Shown: positions 1 through 6,136 of the stretch, piece by piece
How the letters are laid out: the number at the start of each line of letters is the position of its first letter
How positions within the stretch are numbered: position 1 is the stretch's first letter
NCBI GenBank assembly: GCA_039934635.1
Contig: JBDTLT010000232.1
Coordinates: 1 to 8,646, forward strand
Source of the DNA: DATLFA01 sp039934635
GTDB lineage: Bacteria; Actinomycetota; Acidimicrobiia; Acidimicrobiales; WLNW01
Length of the DNA stretch: 8,646 bases
Direction: 5' to 3'
Made by a program: the position numbers and the translations under genes
Notes under the pieces: generated by a model
Database searches by the model: none
Told to the model about the DNA's origin: nothing
The model's input: the letters and a program-made list of their open reading frames with translations, nothing else

Positions 1-629
1 ACCGCGCGTTTCGCGACAACGCGCTGGCGCCGCGCTGGATGCGCGAGGCGACGCAACGCGTCGGCGCGCACCTGTGCCACATTTCGACGGACTATGTGTT
101 CGGAGGCGACAAGCCGGCGCCCTATGTCGAGTGGGACGAGCCCGATCCGCAGTCGGTCTACGGTCGCTCCAAACTCGCCGGTGAGCGCGAGGCCGGGCCT
201 GACGCAACCGTGGTCCGCACTTCGTGGGTCTGCGGCGCGCAGGGCAACAACATGGTCAAGACCATCCTGCGGTTAGCCGGCCAGCACGACCGGCTGCGCT
301 TCGTCGCCGACCAGCGGGGCCATCCGAGCTTCACCGACGACCTCGCGGACGCCATCTACCGACTGGTGATCGACCGGCGCGTCGGCGTGCACCACGTCAC
401 CAACCAGGGTGCGGTGAGCTGGTTCGAGTTCGCGCAAGAGGTACTGCGCGCGGCCGGGCTCGATCCGAGCCGCGTCGAGCCCATCACCACCGCCGAACTC
501 GACCCGCCGCGCCCGGCACCGCGCCCCGCCAACTCGGTGCTCGACAATGCCGTGCTGCGCCTCGCCGGTTTGCCGTTGCTCGCCGACTTTCGAGAGCCGC
601 TGCGCCGCATGGTGACGCAGTTGGTTTAG
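1..629 (+). CDS. rmlD: dTDP-4-dehydrorhamnose reductase (RmlD), 3' part
   Basis: This is the C-terminal part (about 208 residues) of an RmlD-type reductase, which reduces dTDP-4-keto-L-rhamnose to dTDP-L-rhamnose in the cytoplasm using NAD(P)H. The reading frame is open from position 3, so the gene begins upstream. About 80-90 residues, including the N-terminal GxxGxxG nucleotide-binding loop, are outside the window; RmlD proteins are usually near 290 residues. Visible motifs are HISTDYVFGG (strand and catalytic Ser/Thr region, around 78-107), the YGRSK form of the catalytic YxxxK (Tyr codon at 159), VRTSWV, and the substrate-domain segment GHPSFTDDLADAI. The C-terminal pattern HVTNQGAVSWFEFAQEVLRAAG-type (near 390-460) is also typical of RmlD. 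It ends with TAG at 627-629, nine bases before the next gene, so the two are probably co-transcribed. rmlA, rmlB and rmlC would be expected to the left. A related dTDP-4-keto sugar reductase is possible but less likely. Confidence 0.9.
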   Translation, partial: RAFRDNALAPRWMREATQRVGAHLCHISTDYVFGGDKPAPYVEWDEPDPQSVYGRSKLAGEREAGPDATVVRTSWVCGAQGNNMVKTILRLAGQHDRLRFVADQRGHPSFTDDLADAIYRLVIDRRVGVHHVTNQGAVSWFEFAQEVLRAAGLDPSRVEPITTAELDPPRPAPRPANSVLDNAVLRLAGLPLLADFREPLRRMVTQLV

Positions 630-638
630 GTTTCGTCC

Positions 639-1202
639 GTGGCTGGCGCGTTCGTACACGAAACTGCGATCGTCGAGGACGAGGTATCGCTCGGGGACGG
701 CACGCGCATCTGGCACCATTGTCAGCTCCGCCGGGGTGCCGTCATCGGCGAGCAGTGCACGCTGGGCAAGAACGTGTTCATCGATGCCGGAGTCGTCGTC
801 GGGTCGCGGGTCAAGGTGCAGAACAACGTGTCCGTATACGCGGGAGTCACGCTGCACGACGACGTCTTCGTCGGCCCGAGCGTCGTCTTCACCAATGATC
901 TGTTTCCCCGTGCCTACAACGCGGAGTGGTCGGTCGTGAGCACCGTCGTCGGCAAGGGCGCGTCGATCGGTGCGAATGCCACGGTCGTGTGCGGGCGCGA
1001 CATCGGGTCCTACGCGATGATCGGGGCCGGCAGCGTCGTGACCCGCGCCGTAGCCGCGCACGCGCTGGTGGTGGGCAATCCCGCGCGCCACATCGGTTGG
1101 GTCTGCCGCTGCGGTCAGATCTTCGCCCGCGGCAGCGACCAGCCCCCTCACCGCGCCCCCTGCACGGTGTGCGGCCAGCAGTGGTGGGCTGCCGATGACT
1201 GA
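639..1202 (+). CDS. WbpD/WlbB/QdtC-like sugar-nucleotide N-acetyltransferase
   Basis: A 187-residue left-handed beta-helix (hexapeptide repeat) acyltransferase. Imperfect hexapeptides run from about residue 7 to 150, for example GDGTRIWHHCQL (19-30), GKNVFIDAGVVVGS and GANATVVCGRDIGSYAMIGAGSVV-type repeats. The segment VVFTNDLFPRA (82-92) matches the acceptor-binding loop of enzymes that acetylate the 3-amino group of UDP- or dTDP-3-amino sugars with acetyl-CoA (WbpD, WlbB, QdtC, FdtC). VVGNPARHIGWVCRCG closes the helix, as usual in this family. The tail carries Cys156, Cys158, Cys175 and Cys178 (CxC...CxxC), which look like a small metal-binding knuckle. The start is GTG at 639, ten bases after the rmlD stop. 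It has only a weak AGG upstream, but it places the protein where relatives begin. It overlaps the next aminotransferase by 8 bp, which fits successive steps: amination, then N-acetylation. Which nucleotide sugar is used cannot be told from sequence alone. Confidence 0.87.
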   Translation: MAGAFVHETAIVEDEVSLGDGTRIWHHCQLRRGAVIGEQCTLGKNVFIDAGVVVGSRVKVQNNVSVYAGVTLHDDVFVGPSVVFTNDLFPRAYNAEWSVVSTVVGKGASIGANATVVCGRDIGSYAMIGAGSVVTRAVAAHALVVGNPARHIGWVCRCGQIFARGSDQPPHRAPCTVCGQQWWAADD

Positions 1203-2331
1203 CACAGGGCCCGAGCGGCCCTCAGAGCGGGGGGTACGGCCAATCCCGATCTCCGCCGTCGTGGTCGACTCCACCTCGGAGGCGCTGGTGCTCGAAGTGT
1301 TGCGGTCGGGTCATCTCGTGCAGGGCCCCATGGTCGAGCGCTTCGAGCGCCGTTTCGCCGAGATCTGCGGCGTGCGCCACGCAGTTGCGGTCAGCAACGG
1401 CACGGTGTCGCTCGTGGCGGCGCTGATGGCCTTGGGCATCGGCCCCGGCGATGAGGTGATCACGTCGCCATTCACGTTCGTGGCGACGATCAACGCCATC
1501 CTCGAAACGGGGGCGACGGCGGTGCTCGCCGACATCTCGCTCGACGACTACTGCCTCGACATCGCGGCGGTCGAGGCCGCGATCACGCCGCGCACCGCGG
1601 CGATCATGCCCGTGCATCTCTACGGCCAGATGGCCGACATGACGGCGATTGCCTCTCTGGCCGGCGCGCGAGGGTTGGCGATCGTCGAAGACGCGGCGCA
1701 GGCGCACGGCGCGCGCTGCGACGGCAAGGCCGCTGGTTCGTACGGCGTCGGGTCGTTCTCGTTCTACGCGACCAAGAACGTGACGACGGGCGAGGGCGGC
1801 ATCGTGACCACCGACGACGATGCGGTCGCCGATCGTGTCCGCATGTTGCGCAATCAGGGCATGCGCGGTCGCTATGACTACGCGATGGTGGGGCACAACT
1901 GGCGCATGACCGATGTCGCGGCTGCCATCGGGTTGCCCCAACTCGATCGGCTCGCGGAAAGCAACGCGGCGCGGCAGTGCAACGCGTCCGCCCTCACCGA
2001 AGGCTTCCGCGGCAACGATTGGATCGTCACGCCCTCGACCGCCGCAGGACGCATGCACGTCTTTCACCAATACACGGTGCGCATCGACGCGTCGGCGGCC
2101 GGTTGCGATCGAGCCGCCGTGTGCGAGCGCCTGACGCGCAGCTCGGTCGGCTTCGGCGTCTACTACCCGAAGACGATTCTCGACTATCGCTGTTATAGCG
2201 AGCACCCCCGCGTCGTCGCCGCGTCGCCCGAACAGGCCCGGCGGGCGGCGTCGTCGGTGTTGTCACTACCGGTACATCCTGGGCTCGATGGTGCCGATAT
2301 CGAACGTGTCGTCGGCGCAGTGCTGCGATAG
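1195..2331 (+). CDS. DegT/DnrJ/EryC1/StrS family sugar aminotransferase (first copy)
   Basis: A 378-residue PLP-dependent aminotransferase (fold type I) that moves an amino group, normally from L-glutamate, to a keto group on a nucleotide sugar in the cytoplasm. Family landmarks appear in order: SGHLVQGPMVERFE (38-51), SNGTVSL (67-73; phosphate contact), GPGDEVITSPFTFVAT (83-98), EDAAQAHGA (165-173; Asp166 should contact the PLP ring nitrogen), and FSFYATKNVTTGEGG (188-202; Lys194 forms the Schiff base). HNWRMTDVAAAIGLPQL (234-250) is the usual substrate-side loop. The length matches the family. The ATG at 1195 lies inside the end of the acetyltransferase gene (overlap ATGACTGA), so translation is probably coupled. 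Because of that overlap it is the natural partner of the WbpD-like enzyme, with a WbpE- or QdtB-like role. Perosamine- or VioA-type C4 amination is an alternative, since position specificity is not readable here. It ends with TAG at 2329-2331. Confidence 0.92.
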   Translation: MTDTGPERPSERGVRPIPISAVVVDSTSEALVLEVLRSGHLVQGPMVERFERRFAEICGVRHAVAVSNGTVSLVAALMALGIGPGDEVITSPFTFVATINAILETGATAVLADISLDDYCLDIAAVEAAITPRTAAIMPVHLYGQMADMTAIASLAGARGLAIVEDAAQAHGARCDGKAAGSYGVGSFSFYATKNVTTGEGGIVTTDDDAVADRVRMLRNQGMRGRYDYAMVGHNWRMTDVAAAIGLPQLDRLAESNAARQCNASALTEGFRGNDWIVTPSTAAGRMHVFHQYTVRIDASAAGCDRAAVCERLTRSSVGFGVYYPKTILDYRCYSEHPRVVAASPEQARRAASSVLSLPVHPGLDGADIERVVGAVLR

Positions 2332-2340
2332 TTGGGGCAG

Positions 2341-3504
2341 ATGGATCGCGACACCCGCAACGTACCGCTTGGCCTGCCCTCGCTCGGCCCCGCCGAGTTG
2401 CAGGCGGTGAGCGACGCGTTCGCGTCGGGCTGGGTGGCGGGGCAGGGGCCACGGACCCGAGCGTTGGAAGAGGCCTTTGCCGAGCAGTGTGGGGTGGCGC
2501 ACGCCGTCGCAGTCAACAATTGCACCGCCGGGCTGCACCTGGCGTTGCTCGCCCTGGGCGTGGGCCCGGGCGACGAGGTGCTCGTCGCCGACTACACGTT
2601 CCCGGCGACGGGTCACGCCGTGTTGTACTGCGGCGCACTGCCCGTCTTCGTCGATGTACGACCCGACACCGCCACCATCGACCCGCAGGCAATCACTGCC
2701 GCCATAACGCCGCGCACGCGCGGCATCGTCGCGGTCGACGCCTTCGGTCAGGTTGCCGACTACGACGAGATCGAATCGATCGCGCGAGCGCACGGAATGT
2801 TCGTTCTCGAAGACGCAGCGTGCGCGACAGGCGCCCGCTATCACGATCGCCCGACGGGCTCATTCGGTGACGTGGCGTGCTTCTCGTTGCACGGCCGCAA
2901 AGGCATCACGTGCGGTGAGGGTGGTGTCGTGACCACCGACGATCCGGCGATCGCCAACCGAGTGCGCAAGCTGTCGTGTTTCGGAATGGAGAGCGCGTTC
3001 TCCCGGCAGCATTCGTCGCAGCTACCGATCCCCGTCTTCGACGATCTCGGCTACAACTACAAGTTGTCCGACATCTTGGCGGCGATCGCGTTCGTGCAGC
3101 TGCAACGGCTCGACGAGTTGCTGGCCCGCCGCCGCGACGCGGCCGCTCGCTATACGGTGGCGCTGCGCTCGGTCGCCTACGTAGAGCCGCCGGCCGAACA
3201 AACCGACCGCCAGCAGGTGTTCCAAACGTACGCGGTGACGATCAGTGAGCCGTTACAGAGGGATCGCATCGCGCTCGCACTTCGGGACCGGGGCATCGGC
3301 TCCAACATCGGCACCTATGCCTCACACTTGCAGCCGATCTACGCCTCGTCGGGTGCGGTTCCGGTGCGATGCCCGACATCGGCGAGGCTCTTCCGCCAAC
3401 ACCTTGCGTTGCCGATGCATGCCGAACTCAGCGATGACGATGTCGATTACGTTGTGGCGATGCTGAGCGAAGTCATCGATGAGCAACTCGCCGGCGAAGC
3501 CTGA
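2341..3504 (+). CDS. DegT/DnrJ/EryC1/StrS family sugar aminotransferase (second copy)
   Basis: A second PLP-dependent sugar aminotransferase of about 387 residues, clearly different from the first copy. Landmarks, numbered from the ATG: GWVAGQGPRTRALEE (30-44), VNNCTAGLHLAL (58-69), GPGDEVLVADYTFPAT (75-90), EDAACATGA (157-165, Asp158), and FSLHGRKGITCGEGG (181-195), where Lys187 is the expected Schiff-base lysine. GYNYKLSDILAAIAFVQLQ follows in the usual place. The H-x-R-K context of the lysine marks a recognised DegT subgroup distinct from the ATKN type of the first copy, which argues for a different substrate. ATG at 2341 is preferred. An in-frame TTG at 2332, directly after the previous stop, is possible and would add three residues. 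No clear Shine-Dalgarno sequence serves either start, so translation is probably coupled to the gene before. It ends with TGA at 3502-3504 and is followed by the epimerase after 15 bp. Confidence 0.91.
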   Translation: MDRDTRNVPLGLPSLGPAELQAVSDAFASGWVAGQGPRTRALEEAFAEQCGVAHAVAVNNCTAGLHLALLALGVGPGDEVLVADYTFPATGHAVLYCGALPVFVDVRPDTATIDPQAITAAITPRTRGIVAVDAFGQVADYDEIESIARAHGMFVLEDAACATGARYHDRPTGSFGDVACFSLHGRKGITCGEGGVVTTDDPAIANRVRKLSCFGMESAFSRQHSSQLPIPVFDDLGYNYKLSDILAAIAFVQLQRLDELLARRRDAAARYTVALRSVAYVEPPAEQTDRQQVFQTYAVTISEPLQRDRIALALRDRGIGSNIGTYASHLQPIYASSGAVPVRCPTSARLFRQHLALPMHAELSDDDVDYVVAMLSEVIDEQLAGEA

Positions 3505-3508
3505 CGAC

Positions 3509-3513
3509 GGAGG
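3509..3513 (+). promoter_or_regulatory. Shine-Dalgarno site of the epimerase gene
   Basis: GGAGG lies six bases before the ATG at 3520. It is a perfect match to the anti-Shine-Dalgarno core and fixes that start. It sits just after the stop of the preceding aminotransferase, so the epimerase can be initiated independently within the operon. Confidence 0.8.
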
Positions 3514-3519
3514 ATTGCG

Positions 3520-4467
3520 ATGACAGACAACGGCACCGTGTTGGTGACCGGGGGAGCAGGGTTCATCGGCAGTCACCTCACCGCGCAGCTGCTGCAACGA
3601 GGGTGGCGGGTGCGCATCTTCGACAACTTCTATCGACCCGACCAACGGCGCGTCGCGGAGATCGTCGGTCATGAGCGGCTCGAGATCGTCGAAGGCGACG
3701 TGCGCTACCGCGCGCTGGTCGATCGGGCCATGTCCGGCGTCGATCGGGTGGTGCACCTCGCGGCCTTGGCGATCAACAAGAGCGTCGCGGCGCCGACCGA
3801 GAGTTTCGACGTCAACTTGATGGGCACGCAGCACGTGGCCGAGTCGGCGTGCGCCGCCGGCGTCGAGCGGTTCGTGTTCGCGTCGAGCGCGTCGGTGTAC
3901 GGCGAGCCGAAGAAGCTGCCGATGAGCGAGAGCGACGAGGCCGATCCGCGCACGCCGTACTGCATCTCCAAGTTGGCCGGTGAGCGGCTGTTGGCCTTCT
4001 TCGCAGAAACGCGTGACCTGTCGTGGATGGCGTTGCGCTTCTTCAATGTCTACGGGCCCGGCCAGCGCACCGACGCGTACTACACCTCGGTGGTGCTGAC
4101 GTTCCTCCGCCGCATCGCCAACGGCGACGCGCCGGTGATCGACGGTGACGGCGAGCAGTCGATGGACTTCATACACGTGCACGACATTGCGCGGTCGCTG
4201 GTGATGGCCCTCGAGAGTGAGGTCAGCGGCGAGGTGCTCAACGTGGGTACGGGCATCTCGACGTCGATCCGCGATCTGGCGCGCATTTTGATCGCGCACA
4301 TGGGCGTTGCAGTCGAGCCGGTCTTTCGTCCCCGTGCCGTGCTCGTGTCGCGCAGGGCAGCCGACATCAGCCGCATCCGTGAGGTGCTCGGGTGGCAACC
4401 GACGATCGATGTCGAAGACGGGTTGCGCAGCGTCGTCGACGAGTTCAAAGCCGAGTTGGACCGCTGA
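3520..4467 (+). CDS. NAD-dependent sugar-nucleotide epimerase/dehydratase (extended SDR)
   Basis: A 315-residue extended short-chain dehydrogenase/reductase of the GalE/WbpP/RmlB superfamily, acting on a nucleotide-activated sugar with bound NAD in the cytoplasm. VLVTGGAGFIGSHL (7-20) contains the GxxGxxG Rossmann loop. Asp35 in RIFDNF is placed to bind the adenosine ribose of NAD. EGDVRY (58-63), VVHLAALAINKSV (77-89) and SSASVYGEP (122-130; active-site Ser) follow. The catalytic YxxxK is Tyr147-Lys151 in PYCISKLAGE. RFFNVYGPGQR (173-183) and the segment around 205-218 (SMDFIHVHD) form the nucleotide-sugar part. Length and motifs fit a 4-epimerase (UDP-Glc or UDP-GlcNAc type) better than a 4,6-dehydratase, because the dehydratase-type Asp-Glu pair next to the catalytic Ser is absent (SSASVYGEP instead). 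The exact substrate is unknown. A strong GGAGG supports the ATG, and the gene is the fifth in the operon. Confidence 0.88.
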   Translation: MTDNGTVLVTGGAGFIGSHLTAQLLQRGWRVRIFDNFYRPDQRRVAEIVGHERLEIVEGDVRYRALVDRAMSGVDRVVHLAALAINKSVAAPTESFDVNLMGTQHVAESACAAGVERFVFASSASVYGEPKKLPMSESDEADPRTPYCISKLAGERLLAFFAETRDLSWMALRFFNVYGPGQRTDAYYTSVVLTFLRRIANGDAPVIDGDGEQSMDFIHVHDIARSLVMALESEVSGEVLNVGTGISTSIRDLARILIAHMGVAVEPVFRPRAVLVSRRAADISRIREVLGWQPTIDVEDGLRSVVDEFKAELDR

Positions 4468-4482
4468 CGACGGCCCCGGGCC

Positions 4483-4489
4483 GGGAGGG
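4483..4489 (+). promoter_or_regulatory. Shine-Dalgarno site of the second acyltransferase
   Basis: GGGAGGG ends five bases before the ATG at 4495. It is a strong ribosome binding site within the 27-bp gap after the epimerase, and it decides the start of the acyltransferase. Confidence 0.78.
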
Positions 4490-4494
4490 TACCG

Positions 4495-4950
4495 ATGGAT
4501 GACCGACCGCTTCACGAAAACCGGGGCTTCGAGCCGAATCCGTACAACCCTTACGCGTGGATCATCGACAAGCCGGAGATCGGCGAGGGCACGTGGATCG
4601 GAGCCTTCACCGTGCTCGACGGCAGTGGGGGGCTGCGCATCGGACGCGGCTGCGACGTGAGTTGCGGCGTGCACATCTACACCCATTCGACCGTGCGGCG
4701 CTGTGTGACGGCGCGTGCCCACGATGCTGTCGAACGGGAGCCCGTCGTCATTGGCGACTACGTGTTCATCGGCGCGAACGCGGTGGTGATGATGGGCGTG
4801 ACGATCGGCGATCGTGCCGTCGTCGCCGCGGGCGCGGTGGTCAGCGCCGACGTCGCGCCGGGGACGATCGTGGGCGGCGTGCCGGCCCGACCGATCGGGC
4901 GCGTCGAAGTCAACGGCGCCGAAGTGCAGATGATCACCGGCGAGCGTTGA
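4495..4950 (+). CDS. Hexapeptide-repeat acyltransferase (short LbH type)
   Basis: A 151-residue left-handed beta-helix acyltransferase, much shorter than the one at 639. The N-terminal NPYNPYAWIIDKPEIGEG is followed by GTWIGAFTVLDGSGGLRIGRG (32-52), DVSCGVHIYTHST (54-66) and the helix coils EPVVIGDYVFIGANAVVMMG (82-101) and IGDRAVVAAGAVV (104-116), ending in VGGVPARPIGRV. The His in IYTHST (His64) sits where related sugar O/N-acyltransferases carry the catalytic histidine. The family uses acetyl-CoA or another acyl-CoA in the cytoplasm to decorate a sugar or nucleotide sugar. In context it probably acetylates the product of the second aminotransferase, or adds an O-acetyl group to a glycan precursor. 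It is the last gene of the plus operon, and its final 17 bases overlap the 3' end of the convergent glycosyltransferase gene. Donor and acceptor cannot be read from sequence. Confidence 0.86.
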   Translation: MDDRPLHENRGFEPNPYNPYAWIIDKPEIGEGTWIGAFTVLDGSGGLRIGRGCDVSCGVHIYTHSTVRRCVTARAHDAVEREPVVIGDYVFIGANAVVMMGVTIGDRAVVAAGAVVSADVAPGTIVGGVPARPIGRVEVNGAEVQMITGER

Positions 4951-6136
4951 CGGCGCGCTCGTAGAGTTCGCGGTGCTGGTCCGCAACCACGTTCATGGCG
5001 AAGTGGGCGTCGACGAGCTTGCGCTGGTTCTCGCCGAGTTCGCGGCGTAGCTCGGGGTCCGCGAGCAGGCGCAAGATCGAAGAGCCCAGCTGACCGGCAT
5101 TGCCCGGCTCGACGAGCACGAGATCTTGCCAGTTGCGCAGCGTGATGCCGAGAAAGTTGTCGGGTCGCACCGCCGCGATGGTGGGAATGCCCGCCGCCAT
5201 CACTTCGAGCGAGGCCGTGCCCAAGCCGATGCCCTCGAGGTCGTGCGCTTCGATATCTGCCGCCGCGACGTACGGCGGTATCTCGTCCTTGTCGACCTTG
5301 CCGGTGCAGATGATGGCGTGCGCGATGCCGAGATGGCGGGCCCGCTCGAGGAACCGGTCGTCGTACACCGCGCCGACGACCACTAGCCGCGCGTCGGGGT
5401 GTTGCGCGAGCACTGCCAGCATCGACTCGACGAGTGTGAGGCGGTTGCGGATGGCGATGACATGGCCCACCGACAAGATCAACGGCGCGTTGCCGATGCC
5501 CAGTCGCGCGCGCACCGAGTCGATGTTGGCGTTGGCGAATCGGTCGACATCGACGCCGACGGGGATCGGCACCATGCGCGTCTCGTGGGTGCGGTACCGC
5601 GTGCGGATGTAGTCATGCATCTGCTGGTCCATGACGACCATGTAAGGGTTGGCCCATCGCGTGAGCATGCGGATCGCCGTGCGGTCCGCGACCTCGAGCA
5701 CGGCGTTGGGTACTGGCGATGGGTGCTCGAGGCGGGTGTGCACGCTGATGACGAGCGGCACGCGACGCCGGCGCGCCCACCACGACGCGGCGAAGGTGAG
5801 GTCGAAGAACTGGCCGTGCGCATGGACGACATCAGGGCGTAGCGCGTCGAGTTCGCGAAAGATGCGGCGAAGGTTCGATGGTGACGTGGTCAGGGTGGCG
5901 TCGAAGTTGAGCGCGATGTCGAGCTTGGGCAGCGTCACGCACGGCAACCGAAGGATGCGGTAACCGTCTCGTTGCTCGTCGGCCGGCGCACCGTCGTACT
6001 CAGTCGTGATGACGACGACTTCGTCACCTCGGTGGGCAAAGCGCTTGGCCAGCTCGGCGGTGAGATGCGAGCTGCCGCTCGGACGGGGGAGGAAGAAGTT
6101 GTTGAGGTACGCGATGCGCATGGTGCCGGGCCTCAT
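4934..6136 (-). CDS. GT4 family glycosyltransferase (GT-B fold)
   Basis: A 400-residue retaining glycosyltransferase of family GT4, cytoplasmic or loosely attached to the membrane, which transfers a sugar from a nucleotide donor to a growing glycan. The N-terminal Rossmann domain begins MRIAYLNNFFLPRPSGSSHL, with HGQF/VVHAHG at 103-110 and SVHTRLEHPSPVPN at 131-144. The linker reaches VPIPVGVDVDRF (189-200), and the C-terminal donor domain has LILSVGHVIAIRNRL (219-233), LVVVGAVYD, and the donor-site block EGIGLGTASLEVMAAGIPTI (301-320). The spacing between the two glutamates there (301 and 311) is longer than in the standard EX7E motif. ATG at 6136 overlaps the upstream oxidoreductase stop as ATGA. 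An alternative ATG at 6121 has GAGG nine bases upstream and would start exactly at MRIAYLNN, the family-typical beginning. No signal peptide or membrane segment is seen. The sugar it transfers is unknown. Confidence 0.9.
   Translation of the reverse strand: MRPGTMRIAYLNNFFLPRPSGSSHLTAELAKRFAHRGDEVVVITTEYDGAPADEQRDGYRILRLPCVTLPKLDIALNFDATLTTSPSNLRRIFRELDALRPDVVHAHGQFFDLTFAASWWARRRRVPLVISVHTRLEHPSPVPNAVLEVADRTAIRMLTRWANPYMVVMDQQMHDYIRTRYRTHETRMVPIPVGVDVDRFANANIDSVRARLGIGNAPLILSVGHVIAIRNRLTLVESMLAVLAQHPDARLVVVGAVYDDRFLERARHLGIAHAIICTGKVDKDEIPPYVAAADIEAHDLEGIGLGTASLEVMAAGIPTIAAVRPDNFLGITLRNWQDLVLVEPGNAGQLGSSILRLLADPELRRELGENQRKLVDAHFAMNVVADQHRELYERAVNARR

Noticed and set aside
273..1274. A 333-codon minus-strand open frame opposite rmlD and the acetyltransferase
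   Set aside because: It shows no family motif and is antisense to two recognised genes. The same applies to the 327-codon minus frame at 1222-2205 and the 352-codon plus frame at 6547-7605.
4468..4494. GC-rich near-palindrome (GGCCCCGGGCC) between the epimerase and the acyltransferase, considered as a terminator
   Set aside because: The symmetry is imperfect, there is no T-run, and it merges into the ribosome binding site of the next gene in the same operon.
3322..4986. A 554-codon minus-strand open frame opposite the second aminotransferase, epimerase and acyltransferase
   Set aside because: It is antisense to three well-supported genes, has a His/Arg/Asp-rich composition with no recognisable motif, and reflects the rarity of stop codons opposite high-GC codons.
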